Shown: positions 14,898 through 23,480 of the stretch, in pieces
Numbering within the stretch: position 1 is the first letter of the stretch
How the letters are laid out: each line of letters begins with the position of its first letter
From: UMGS1002 sp964570825
GTDB lineage: Bacteria; Bacillota; Clostridia; Oscillospirales; CAG-272
Assembly (NCBI GenBank): GCA_964570825.1
Contig: CAZMZJ010000012.1
Span: 1-64,000 of the forward strand
Length of the DNA: 64,000 bases
Direction: 5' to 3'
The notes under the pieces: generated by a model
Told to the model about the DNA's origin: nothing
Database searches by the model: none
Seen by the model: only the letters and a program-made list of their open reading frames with translations
Translations under genes and position numbers: made by a program

Positions 14898-15593
14898 ATG
14901 GATTACACATATCTTGAAAAAAACACAGCTAAAATAAGGGAAGAAATAAAAGCCGCAGCAATTAAGGCAGGGCGGAACCCCGACGATATAACGCTGCTCG
15001 CGGCGGTCAAATACGCCGGAACCGACGAGATAAACTATCTGCACCGGCACTGCGGCGTAAACGATATCGGCGAAAACCGGGTCCAGCAGCTGCTTGAGCA
15101 CTGGGAAAAGCTGGACCGCGACGGGCTGTCCGTCCACTTTATCGGAAGCCTTCAGACCAACAAGGTGAAATATATCGCCGACAAGGTTTCTATGATACAT
15201 TCGCTCGACAGCGAAAAACTCGCCGCCGAGATCGACCGGCAGGCGGCAAAGCACGGACGCATAATAGACGTGCTTGTCGAAATCAATTCGGGCCGCGAGG
15301 AGAGCAAATCCGGTGTGCTTCCGGAAAAAGCCGAGGAGCTGTGCCTGAAAATCAGCGAGTATCCCCACATCCGCCTCTGCGGATTTATGACAATGGCCCC
15401 GAAATGCGAAAACGACGCGGAACGGCGAAAATATTTCAGCGAAACGTATCATTTGATTATTGACATTTGGCAAAAAAAGCTTCATAATATAAAGAGACCT
15501 GTTGTATCCATGGGAATGTCGGAGAGCTTTGAAGCGGCTGTCGCCGAAGGCTCGACCTGTGTTAGGATTGGCAGGGCATTATTTGTAAAATAA
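14898..15593 (+). CDS. yggS: PLP homeostasis protein (YggS/YlmE/PROSC family)
   Basis: A 231-aa single-domain alanine-racemase-fold protein that binds pyridoxal phosphate and buffers it in the cell, with no known enzyme activity. The PLP lysine is Lys38 in Ala-Val-Lys-Tyr. Other family marks are Gly-Glu-Asn-Arg-Val-Gln (about 61-66), His-Phe-Ile-Gly-Ser-Leu-Gln-Thr-Asn-Lys (about 78-87), and Ser-Met-Gly-Met-Ser-x-Ser-Phe-Glu-Ala-Ala near the C-terminus. GGAGGT lies 7 bases before the ATG. In Gram-positive bacteria it typically sits beside sepF, as here (34 bp gap), although its link to division is unexplained. Confidence 0.96.
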   Translation: MDYTYLEKNTAKIREEIKAAAIKAGRNPDDITLLAAVKYAGTDEINYLHRHCGVNDIGENRVQQLLEHWEKLDRDGLSVHFIGSLQTNKVKYIADKVSMIHSLDSEKLAAEIDRQAAKHGRIIDVLVEINSGREESKSGVLPEKAEELCLKISEYPHIRLCGFMTMAPKCENDAERRKYFSETYHLIIDIWQKKLHNIKRPVVSMGMSESFEAAVAEGSTCVRIGRALFVK

Positions 15594-15627
15594 TTATTCT
15601 AAAGATATAAATTACGGGAGGGCGAAA

Positions 15628-16224
15628 ATGAACTTCATCAAAAAGCTTCTTAAGGACGACGACGACGAACTTTACGACGAAAAGTACAAGGATGATTACG
15701 TGGATGAAAAGGCAAACGGGAAAATTGCCGACAACAGCGGAGCGGGCGAGATAATCGACGATATTCCGCCGGCGGAAACAGCAGAGCAGACCGCTCGTCC
15801 CGCCGTAGGAGTAAAGGGGAACGGGGCGGCTGTGTCGCTCCGCGTAATCAAGCCGAAAAGCTACGACGACGGCCCCGAAATCGCCGACTTTATCGCCGGA
15901 GGCTGCACCGTCGTTATGAATATCGAGGATCTTTCCCGTGAGAACGCAAGAAGGCTCATCGACTTTTTGCTCGGCGCGGTCCATGTGCTCGGAGGAGACC
16001 TTCAGATGGCTTCGCAGAACACCTTTGTCGTCGCTCCCTGCAGCGTCGGCGTCGGCAAAGACAACGATAACGACAGTGGCAGCGGCATTGACAACGGCAG
16101 CAGTGAGAAAAATACCGCCGGCGGCCTGTTCTCAAGCACCGGCAGCATAGGCGATTTTATCCAGGGGGACAAAGCAAAGACTGGCGGGGACAGGTCCGCT
16201 GACGTTTTCGGCTTCAATAAATAA
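15628..16224 (+). CDS. sepF: Cell division protein SepF
   Basis: A 198-aa SepF, which anchors FtsZ filaments to the membrane and bundles them at the septum. The N-terminal amphipathic segment (1-12) is followed by an acidic linker rich in Asp/Glu/Lys (about 10-45). The conserved core occupies about 70-140 (Asp-Phe-Ile-Ala-Gly-Gly-Cys-Thr-Val-Val-Met-Asn; Arg-x-Ile-Asp-Phe-Leu-x-Gly). The C-terminal tail (about 145-198) is long, Gly/Ser/Asn/Asp-rich and longer than in Bacillus (about 150 aa). A GGGAGGG site precedes the ATG. It lies between yggS and yggT as in many Bacillota. Confidence 0.95.
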   Translation: MNFIKKLLKDDDDELYDEKYKDDYVDEKANGKIADNSGAGEIIDDIPPAETAEQTARPAVGVKGNGAAVSLRVIKPKSYDDGPEIADFIAGGCTVVMNIEDLSRENARRLIDFLLGAVHVLGGDLQMASQNTFVVAPCSVGVGKDNDNDSGSGIDNGSSEKNTAGGLFSSTGSIGDFIQGDKAKTGGDRSADVFGFNK

Positions 16225-16247
16225 AGCTGTACTGGGGGTTATCTGTT

Positions 16248-16520
16248 TTGCCCGGATTTTGCTACGTAATTATTGATATTGTTAGAATTTTTGTTATGGC
16301 TCTGGACATCGCCATGCTGCTGAGAGCCGTGATTTCGTGGATTCCAGGGGCGGACGAGAATATCATCTCGGATTTTCTTTACACCGTCACCGAACCCATT
16401 ATCGTTCCGGTCAGAATGCTTTTCGAAAAATTCGGCTGGTTTGAGGATTCGCCGCTCGACGTGCCTTTTTTCATCGCCGGCCTTCTGCTAACCGGTATCC
16501 TATATGTTCTGTCAATTTAG
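16248..16520 (+). CDS. yggT: YggT-family membrane protein (YlmG)
   Basis: A 90-aa protein with two hydrophobic helices (about 8-28 and 70-89) and the YggT-family middle segment Ser-Trp-Ile-Pro-Gly followed by Thr-Glu-Pro-Ile (about 27-50). YlmG/YggT proteins are linked to division and to cofactor or membrane protein assembly by genome context. The start is TTG, 8 bases after GGGGGT. In related genomes ylmH and divIVA usually follow; here a 48-bp gap leads straight to ileS. Confidence 0.92.
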   Translation: MPGFCYVIIDIVRIFVMALDIAMLLRAVISWIPGADENIISDFLYTVTEPIIVPVRMLFEKFGWFEDSPLDVPFFIAGLLLTGILYVLSI

Positions 16521-16568
16521 CGAGCCGCAGGCTCGGTTATCAAAATACAGGAGTTGCAATTAAAGTTT

Positions 16569-19388
16569 ATGCCTAATGATTACACAAGTACTCTGAACCT
16601 CCCCGAGACCTCTTTTTCAATGCGCGCCAACCTGCCGCAGAAAGAGCCGGAAACACTTAAATACTGGGACGAAATCGGTCTTTACGACCTTATGGTAAAA
16701 AACGCCGAGGGCTGCGAGCAGTACGTGCTTCACGACGGCCCCCCGTTTTCCAACGGAAACATCCATATGGGCACGGCGCTCAACAAGTGCCTTAAGGATT
16801 TCATCAACAAGTCAAAGGCGATGGAAGGCTACCGCATGACGTATATCCCCGGCTGGGACAACCACGGCATGCCGATAGAGAGCGCAATAATCAAACAGAA
16901 TAAAATCGACAGAAAAAAAATGAGCATCCCCGAGTTCCGCTCGGCCTGCCGCAAGTTTGCCGAAAATTACGTCAATATACAGCGCGAGCAGTTCATAAGA
17001 CTCGGCGTTCTTGGCGACTGGAAGCATCCTTATCTCACTATGGCGCCGGAGTTCGAAGCCCGCGAGGTCAGGGTGTTCGGCGAAATGTTCAGAAAAGGAT
17101 ACATCTACAAGGGACTCAAGCCTGTCTACTGGTGCCCGCACGACGAAACCGCACTCGCTGAGGCCGAAATCGAGTATCAGACAGACAAGTGCACCTCGAT
17201 TTATGTCAAATTCAAGGTGGCGGACGACAAAGGAAAACTTTCGGATGTCTGCGACCTCGCTAAAACATATTTCATCATATGGACTACCACCACGTGGACT
17301 CTGCCCGGAAACCTCGCCATCGCGCTGAACCCGGCCGAAAACTATGCGGCCGTTTTCGCAAACGGGGAGTACTATATCGTCGCAGAGGCGCTCGCCGAAA
17401 AAACGATGAAAGCAGGCGGGATCTCGGATTATAAAATCGTCAAAAAAATCAAAGGCTCGGAGCTCGAATTCGTTACGGCGCAGCACCCGTTCCTTGACCG
17501 CAGAAGCGTCGTGCTCCTCGCTGATTATGTTACCATGGACAGCGGCACAGGCTGCGTCCACACGGCGCCCGGATTCGGAGCCGATGACTACAATACCTGC
17601 GTTAAATACAACATCAGCATAATCGTTCCCGTCGACGACAGAGGATATCAGACCGCAGACGCCGGCAAGTACGCGGGGCTTTATTACGAGGATTCAAACA
17701 AGGCCATACTCGATGATATGAAGGCGTCGGGCGCGCTCTTCGCTTCCGAGCAGACCGAGCACGAGTACCCGCACTGCTGGAGATGCAAGGAGCCTATCAT
17801 ATTCCGTGCGACGCCTCAGTGGTTCTGCTCTGTCGAAGCTTTTAAGGCCGAGGCCGTAAAGGCCGCAGAAAAAGTCATGTGGCTCCCCGAATGGGGCGTC
17901 GACCGTATGTCGCAGATGATTAAGGAGCGCGCCGACTGGTGCATTTCACGCCAGCGCCACTGGGGACTTCCTATCCCGGTGTTCTATTGCGAAAAGTGCG
18001 GCAAACCGGTGTGCACTCCGGAGTCTGTCGAAGCCGTTTCAAGTCTCTTTGCCAAACGCGGCTCAAATTCGTGGTACGAAACAGACGCGGCAGGGATTCT
18101 GCCGGCTGGATTTTGCTGCCCGCACTGCGGCGGCACGCATTTCACCAAGGAAACAGATACGCTTGACGGCTGGTTTGACTCGGGTTCGACTCACTTTGCA
18201 GTGCTGGAGAACGGCGGGTATGACCCCGCATGGCCGAAAGACACTAAATGGCCTGCCGATATGTACCTTGAGGGCGCGGACCAGTACCGCGGATGGTTCC
18301 AGTCGTCCCTTCTGACCGCCGTGGGGGCAAAGGGAAAAGGCGCGCCATACAAGACCGTCCTCACGCACGGCTGGACAGTCGACGGCGAGGGCAGGGCCAT
18401 GCATAAATCGCTCGGGAATGTTATTTCCCCCGATGATATGATAAAGAAATACGGCGCCGAGCTCGTGCGCCTCTGGGCCGCTTCAAGCGACTACAGAGTC
18501 GACGTTCGCGTGTCCGACAATATTTTCAAACAGCTCTCAGAGACCTACCGGAAAATCAGAAACACCGCGCGCATTCTGCTCGCAAATATCGGGGACTTTA
18601 ATCCCGCCACCGATATGGTAAAGCCCGCGGATATGCTTGAGCTCGACAAGTGGATACTTTCGGGGCTTGATGAGCTGATCGGCGAGTGCAGAGAGGCGTA
18701 CGACAACTTCGAGTTCCATATAGTCTATCATGCAATCAATAACTTCTGCACAGTCGACCTTTCAAAGCTTTATATAGATATCACAAAGGACCGCGTATAT
18801 ACCGAAAAGAAGGACGGATTCAAACGCCGCTCGGCGCAGAGCGCGATGTATATCATCCTCTCGGCCCTGACAAGGCTGCTCGCTCCAATTATCTCCTTCA
18901 CCGCCGAGGAAATCTGGCAGGCAATGCCGCACACGCCGGACGGCAATGACAAGAAAGAAAGCGTGTTCCTCAACCGGCTGCCCGAGGTGTCGGAGGAATT
19001 CAGATTCGCCGGGCTTTACGAGAAGTGGAACAGACTTTTCGCCCTGCGCGACGACGTCATGAAGGCGCTTGAGCTTGCGCGCGCAGAAAAGCTCATCGGC
19101 AAGTCGCTCGACGCGAAGGTGACTATCTACGCAGAGAACGACGAAATTTTCGCGCTGCTCGACAGCTTTAAGAACGACCTATCCACGGTGTATATCGTTT
19201 CGCAGACCGAACTGGTGCATGGAAAAGCTCCCGACGGGGTTTTCTCAGAGACCGCATCGGGAATCGGCGTCAAGGTTGAGGTCGCCGACGGCGAGAAGTG
19301 CGACAGATGCTGGATGCACTCGACTTCGGGAGAAAAGGCCGGGGACGGGTTCATCTGCTCAAGATGCCTTGAAGTTATTAAAAAGTAA
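16569..19388 (+). CDS. ileS: Isoleucyl-tRNA synthetase
   Basis: A 939-aa class I synthetase charging tRNA-Ile. The HIGH-type motif His-Met-Gly-Thr is at 66-69, the editing (CP1) domain follows, and the KMSKS-type motif His-Lys-Ser-Leu-Gly-Asn is at about 611-616. The Trp-Cys-Ile-Ser-Arg-Gln-Arg-x-Trp-Gly motif is conserved. The C-terminal zinc ribbon has Cys-x2-Cys-Trp and Cys-x2-Cys near 914-934. Length and domains are complete. The start is most likely ATG 16569, which gives the usual Asn-Asp-Tyr-x-x-Thr-Leu-Asn-Leu-Pro opening; TTG 16554 lies directly against CAGGAG and is unlikely. I found no T-box leader, which is common for this gene in Clostridia. Confidence 0.97.
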   Translation: MPNDYTSTLNLPETSFSMRANLPQKEPETLKYWDEIGLYDLMVKNAEGCEQYVLHDGPPFSNGNIHMGTALNKCLKDFINKSKAMEGYRMTYIPGWDNHGMPIESAIIKQNKIDRKKMSIPEFRSACRKFAENYVNIQREQFIRLGVLGDWKHPYLTMAPEFEAREVRVFGEMFRKGYIYKGLKPVYWCPHDETALAEAEIEYQTDKCTSIYVKFKVADDKGKLSDVCDLAKTYFIIWTTTTWTLPGNLAIALNPAENYAAVFANGEYYIVAEALAEKTMKAGGISDYKIVKKIKGSELEFVTAQHPFLDRRSVVLLADYVTMDSGTGCVHTAPGFGADDYNTCVKYNISIIVPVDDRGYQTADAGKYAGLYYEDSNKAILDDMKASGALFASEQTEHEYPHCWRCKEPIIFRATPQWFCSVEAFKAEAVKAAEKVMWLPEWGVDRMSQMIKERADWCISRQRHWGLPIPVFYCEKCGKPVCTPESVEAVSSLFAKRGSNSWYETDAAGILPAGFCCPHCGGTHFTKETDTLDGWFDSGSTHFAVLENGGYDPAWPKDTKWPADMYLEGADQYRGWFQSSLLTAVGAKGKGAPYKTVLTHGWTVDGEGRAMHKSLGNVISPDDMIKKYGAELVRLWAASSDYRVDVRVSDNIFKQLSETYRKIRNTARILLANIGDFNPATDMVKPADMLELDKWILSGLDELIGECREAYDNFEFHIVYHAINNFCTVDLSKLYIDITKDRVYTEKKDGFKRRSAQSAMYIILSALTRLLAPIISFTAEEIWQAMPHTPDGNDKKESVFLNRLPEVSEEFRFAGLYEKWNRLFALRDDVMKALELARAEKLIGKSLDAKVTIYAENDEIFALLDSFKNDLSTVYIVSQTELVHGKAPDGVFSETASGIGVKVEVADGEKCDRCWMHSTSGEKAGDGFICSRCLEVIKK

Positions 19389-19395
19389 TTCATGA

Positions 19396-19417
19396 GGGGG
19401 ACCGTACAAAGTCCCCC
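19396..19417 (+). terminator. Hairpin between ileS and lspA
   Basis: A 7-bp stem (GGGGGAC / GTCCCCC) with a loop of about 8 bases right after ileS, without a good T-run. It may be a weak terminator or an mRNA-end hairpin limiting read-through to lspA. Confidence 0.5.
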
Positions 19418-19438
19418 CTGCTGTTCATCAGGTGCAAA

Positions 19439-20047
19439 GTGGAAAAAATTGATTTCAAGAGGTTTCGGATGCTTGTCTGGCTGGCGCTCATTGCGCTTAT
19501 AATATATCTCGACCAGCTTACAAAATGGCTGATATTAACGTATCTTCCCGAGGGCGGACTGCCTGTTTTGAACGGGGTGCTGAGGCTCACTTATGTCGAA
19601 AACACCGGCGCCGCTTTCGGTATGCTGTCGGACAAACGGTGGGTGTTCATCATTGTTTCATCGGCGGCGCTGCTCGGAATGCTCTGGTATATGGCCGTCA
19701 AAAAGCCGAAAAACAAGCTGCTCGCCTCGGCGCTCGCGCTGATAATCGGAGGCGGCATAGGAAATATGATAGACCGCGTGCTTCTCGGATATGTCATTGA
19801 TTTTATCGACTTCTGCGCGTTCCCGAATTTGTGGGTGTGGGTGTTCAATGTGGCGGACGCGTCGATATGCGTCGGTTCGGGGCTGCTGATGATTTATCTG
19901 ATTATTTCAACCATAAAAGAAGCCAAGTCGGCGAAAACGGCTAAGCCGGAGAAATCGGTTGCGGATACGTCGGCGAAAAACGACAAAGCGGCGTCACCCC
20001 AAGAGGCAGGGAAGGGCGGACAGGATGAAAAAATTGTCAAGGGTTAA
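19439..20047 (+). CDS. lspA: Lipoprotein signal peptidase II with a long charged tail
   Basis: A 202-aa, four-helix aspartyl protease that cuts signal peptides from prolipoproteins. The catalytic pair is Asp112 (Gly-Asn-Met-Ile-Asp-Arg) and Asp140 (Asn-Val-Ala-Asp-Ala); the Asn-Thr-Gly-Ala-Ala-Phe-Gly motif is at 55-61. The start is GTG with AGGTG close by. The last 42 residues or so (160-202) are an extra, highly charged Lys/Glu/Ala/Asp-rich cytosolic tail that most LspA proteins (about 150-165 aa) lack. The pseudouridine synthase follows after 6 bp. The window carries several lipobox proteins it could process. Confidence 0.95.
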   Translation: MEKIDFKRFRMLVWLALIALIIYLDQLTKWLILTYLPEGGLPVLNGVLRLTYVENTGAAFGMLSDKRWVFIIVSSAALLGMLWYMAVKKPKNKLLASALALIIGGGIGNMIDRVLLGYVIDFIDFCAFPNLWVWVFNVADASICVGSGLLMIYLIISTIKEAKSAKTAKPEKSVADTSAKNDKAASPQEAGKGGQDEKIVKG

Positions 20048-20053
20048 ATAAAG

Positions 20054-20998
20054 ATGAAAACGACAAATCTGACGGTGCCGCCCGGTAATGCGGGCGAACG
20101 GCTTGACGCTTTTTTGGCGTCGTCCGGCGTCGGCCTTTCGCGCTCGGCTGCGGTGCGGCTGCTTGAGGAAGGCAGAATAAAGGTCAACGGAAAAAGCTCG
20201 CCGAAAAATTACAGGCTCCGTGCGGGCGAAATTATTACCGTTGAGTTTCCGGAGCCTGAGCCGGACAGGGCGCTTCCGGAGGATATCGCGCTTGACATTG
20301 TCTATGAGGACGACGACATAATAGTCATAAACAAGCCGTCGGGAATGGTAGTGCATCCGGCGGCGGGAAATCCGAACGGGACGCTTGTCAACGCTCTCCT
20401 GCACCACTGCGGGGATTCGCTCTCGGGTATCGGAGGCGTGGCAAGGCCGGGAATAGTCCACCGGATAGACAAGGACACGGGAGGGTTGATTGTCGCCGCC
20501 AAGAACGACGACGCGCACCGCGGACTTGCGGCGCAGCTAAAGCGCCACGACATGAGGCGGATTTATCACGCGATAGTAACGGGCAGGCTGCGCGAGGACA
20601 GCGGTACCATCGACGCCCCCCTCGGCCGCGACCCCGGGAACCGGAAGCGAATGGCTGTCGTCCGCGACGCGGCAAAAAAGTCAAAGAACGCGGTGACTCA
20701 CTGGCGGGTTCTCGAACGTTATCCCGGATTCACTTATGTCCGATGCGAGCTTGAAACAGGCCGGACGCACCAGATACGCGCCCATATGGCAGGCATCGGA
20801 CACCCCCTCCTCGGAGATGCCGTTTACGGCGGAGGCAGAACCAAATTTGAACAGCAGAACAAGGAATATATCCGCGGGCAGTGCCTTTTTGCGAAAGAGC
20901 TTCGGCTCACGCACCCGAGGACCGGCAACGAAATGAATTTCTCAGCCGAGCTGCCGGAAAATTTTTCAAGGCTGCTTGAAAAGCTGAGAAAGCTATAG
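20054..20998 (+). CDS. RluA-family 23S rRNA pseudouridine synthase (RluD-like)
   Basis: A 314-aa enzyme with an N-terminal S4 RNA-binding domain (about 15-62) and the RluA catalytic domain. Catalytic Asp139 lies in His-Arg-Ile-Asp-Lys-Asp-Thr-Gly-Gly, and the motif Ile-Arg-Ala-His-Met-Ala follows near 245. It most resembles RluD, which modifies helix 69 of 23S rRNA, and its position after lspA is the standard order in Bacillota (ylyB). It is probably cotranslated with lspA. Confidence 0.94.
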   Translation: MKTTNLTVPPGNAGERLDAFLASSGVGLSRSAAVRLLEEGRIKVNGKSSPKNYRLRAGEIITVEFPEPEPDRALPEDIALDIVYEDDDIIVINKPSGMVVHPAAGNPNGTLVNALLHHCGDSLSGIGGVARPGIVHRIDKDTGGLIVAAKNDDAHRGLAAQLKRHDMRRIYHAIVTGRLREDSGTIDAPLGRDPGNRKRMAVVRDAAKKSKNAVTHWRVLERYPGFTYVRCELETGRTHQIRAHMAGIGHPLLGDAVYGGGRTKFEQQNKEYIRGQCLFAKELRLTHPRTGNEMNFSAELPENFSRLLEKLRKL

Positions 20999-21052
20999 GC
21001 GGTCTGCGTTCGATTTATCTGAAATATTTAGAAAACAAGAGAATATTCGCAT

Positions 21053-21886
21053 ATGACCGGAAGATTCAGCAATATCATGATTCTAAGCGACATCGACGGC
21101 ACTTTCCTCGGAGAACATTCGCGCATAATCGAACGTAACATCGAGGCAATCGGGAGATTCAAGGCCGAGGGCGGACTTTTCACGTTCAATACCGGCCGGA
21201 CGCACAGCAATCTTTACAGCGTCGTACCGGACGCCGGAACCCTTGCAAACGCGCCCGCGGGATTGTCTAACGGCTGCTGCCTCTTCGATCTTGCAAATAA
21301 CAGACCGGTGATAAATTATCTTCTTGACCCCGAACCGGCTCTTGCGGCGGCCAAATATATAAAAAGCAATATTCCGGATGTCGGGCTCAGGGTGTCGAGG
21401 ACCGGCGGCTTTCTCGCCGACCCGCGCGACGGCATCGCGGTCGACAATCTTAAACGGATGTCTGCAAATGACGTCGCGTTCGAACCGATAGAAAGCTGGA
21501 GGTCGGACGACTGGTACAAGGCTGTCATAATCGGAGAACCAGAGCGTCTTGCCGAAGTTAAAGCGGAGCTGAATTCTGTATTCGGCGGCGCTTTCAGCTA
21601 TGAATTTTCAGGGCGCAGCATCCTTGAAATCCACAGGCCGGACCGCTCAAAGGCTTCTATGATAGACACATACCGGGAGCTTTACAATAAAGAGGGAAGA
21701 AACCTTAAGGTGTACGCCGTCGGCGATTACGACAACGATTATGAAATGCTAAAGGCTGCGGACGTAGCTGTCTGTCCGTCGAACGCGCTCGATATGATAA
21801 AAAATATCTGCGATTTCTGCCTTTCGTCAAACAACGAAGGGGTAATAGCCGATATTGTCGAGATGCTTGAGGCGGAATGCCGGTAA
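21053..21886 (+). CDS. Cof-type HAD-IIB family hydrolase
   Basis: A 277-aa haloacid-dehalogenase phosphatase with a IIB cap. Motif I is Asp13-Ile-Asp15-Gly-Thr, motif II is Thr in Phe-Asn-Thr-Gly-Arg (about 45), and motif IV is Val-Gly-Asp-Tyr-Asp-Asn-Asp (about 223-229). Members dephosphorylate sugar phosphates, nucleotides or cofactors; the substrate cannot be told from sequence. It starts 55 bp after the pseudouridine synthase and ends the housekeeping run before the exopolysaccharide genes. Confidence 0.9.
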   Translation: MTGRFSNIMILSDIDGTFLGEHSRIIERNIEAIGRFKAEGGLFTFNTGRTHSNLYSVVPDAGTLANAPAGLSNGCCLFDLANNRPVINYLLDPEPALAAAKYIKSNIPDVGLRVSRTGGFLADPRDGIAVDNLKRMSANDVAFEPIESWRSDDWYKAVIIGEPERLAEVKAELNSVFGGAFSYEFSGRSILEIHRPDRSKASMIDTYRELYNKEGRNLKVYAVGDYDNDYEMLKAADVAVCPSNALDMIKNICDFCLSSNNEGVIADIVEMLEAECR

Positions 21887-21986
21887 TGTAATAAATATTA
21901 TATCATAACCCCAAGGCTTGCTTTTTCGCCTGAATTATTCTACATCGTCATCGTCGGAAGTCTGAAGCCGGAAAGGGCATTATAAA

Positions 21987-23387
21987 ATGCAGAATTCACT
22001 AAAGATAATGATAATAAGGACAGCAGCGGCTCGGGCGGCAAAGCTTCCTTTAGTACAGCTTTGGCTGCGGATAAAGCCGTATGTCAACCGCTTTTTCATG
22101 AGCCGGTACTTCATGCTTGCGGAATTTGCGGCGGCGTGCGGCGTTATTATGTGCGGCTGGGAAATTTCGGGAGCCGTTTTATTTTTCTGGCTTGCCATCT
22201 CAGCTCTCGTATTCTGTAATGACATACTGTCGGCGGCTCCGCCGGTTTTATATATGAGCGTGTTTTTGACAAAGTGCTATGACTCCGCCGATGTATTTCT
22301 CGGATATATCTGGCTTGCCGTGCCGGCGGCGCTCGCGGTTCTGTTCCACCTTGCCGTATACAGGCATAAGTGGCAGATCGGGCCGAATTTCTGGGGCTCG
22401 GCCGCGGTTGCTGCCGCAGTTACCCTCGGAGGGCTCGGCACGATATCAAAAGAAGACTACTTTAATCCAACGTCGCTTTTCTATACCGGAGCGCTCGGCG
22501 CAGGCATGGTCGCGTTTTACCTTGTATCAAAAGCATATATAAGCGAAAAAGAAGATTATGACATTTTCGGCAAGTTCGCAGGTATTCTTTATTCGACCGG
22601 AGCACTTGCCGCTTTAGCTGTGCTGCGCTTCTATTATAACGAGTGGGATACGGTTATGGAAACGCATGCGCTGGTGGACTTTCAGTCCTCCAACAACCTT
22701 GCGACGCTGCTCATGATCGCGATGCCTTTCCCGTGCTGGTTTGCGCTGAAAAACAAAAAACACCTTTTGGGCTTCGCCGCGATTTACGCCGCTGTCATAC
22801 TCTCTGGCTCGCGCGGCGGCCTTGTCATGGGAACGGCCGAGTTTTTCGTCTGCCTTGCTTATCTTGCGGCGACGGATAAAAAATCCCGCTTTACCTATGT
22901 CTGCTCCATGCTCGCGTTCGCGGCGCTGGTCTATATGAACATCGGAAATATCCTTGCCTTCTATAAATTAAGCACGCCTGCAGACCTCATTACTCAAAAC
23001 GAGGCGAGATACGGACTGCTTTTGCGTATGCGGGAGGATTTTAAGGCAAATATGCTTTTCGGGCGCGGAATCGGGTACTCCGGCAACGAGGATTTATATA
23101 ATCCGGTAAAGGGAGCTATGCATTGGTATCACATGATGATCCCACAGATCGTCGGAAGCCTCGGGATAACCGGTGTGGTTGCCTATGTCTTCCAGTGGAT
23201 TATCCGGGCCCGGACAATATTATATAAGACCGACGCATACCTGCTTGTACTCGGCGCGTCGTACCTCGGACTGTTCTTAATGTCGCAGGTTAACCCGGGG
23301 GAGTTCAGCCCTGTGCCGTATGCTATGATTGGCGTTCTTACATTTGTAATGGCCGAAAAATATCAATTACGAAAAATTTTACAATAA
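21987..23387 (+). CDS. O-antigen ligase / Wzy-type polymerase family membrane protein
   Basis: A 466-aa protein with about 11-12 hydrophobic helices and a large outer segment (about 310-390) containing Arg and His residues. The Ser-Gly-Ser-Arg-Gly-Gly motif (about 272-277) is characteristic of the Wzy/WaaL (PF04932) superfamily, which joins or polymerises lipid-linked oligosaccharides outside the membrane. In a monoderm with a Wzz and BY-kinase nearby, a capsule or exopolysaccharide polymerase is the best guess. It is the first gene of the polysaccharide block, with a GGAAAGGG ribosome site. Confidence 0.85.
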   Translation: MQNSLKIMIIRTAAARAAKLPLVQLWLRIKPYVNRFFMSRYFMLAEFAAACGVIMCGWEISGAVLFFWLAISALVFCNDILSAAPPVLYMSVFLTKCYDSADVFLGYIWLAVPAALAVLFHLAVYRHKWQIGPNFWGSAAVAAAVTLGGLGTISKEDYFNPTSLFYTGALGAGMVAFYLVSKAYISEKEDYDIFGKFAGILYSTGALAALAVLRFYYNEWDTVMETHALVDFQSSNNLATLLMIAMPFPCWFALKNKKHLLGFAAIYAAVILSGSRGGLVMGTAEFFVCLAYLAATDKKSRFTYVCSMLAFAALVYMNIGNILAFYKLSTPADLITQNEARYGLLLRMREDFKANMLFGRGIGYSGNEDLYNPVKGAMHWYHMMIPQIVGSLGITGVVAYVFQWIIRARTILYKTDAYLLVLGASYLGLFLMSQVNPGEFSPVPYAMIGVLTFVMAEKYQLRKILQ

Positions 23388-23406
23388 TAAACTATTGTTT
23401 ACTGTA

Positions 23407-23435
23407 TTGACATACCACGTTTTTTGTTATATATT
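23407..23435 (+). promoter_or_regulatory. Promoter of the PglF/CapD-like gene
   Basis: TTGACA (23407-23412), 17-bp spacer, TATATT (23430-23435), placed between the polymerase and dehydratase genes. Confidence 0.8.
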
Positions 23436-23480
23436 TAATGGCATCAGGCAAATCATGGCGGAAAGATGACGGAGTCTTTG

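Noticed and set aside
16521..16568. T-box riboswitch before ileS
   Set aside because: Only 48 bp lie between yggT and ileS, too short for a T-box; only a 6-bp hairpin (16521-16535) is present.
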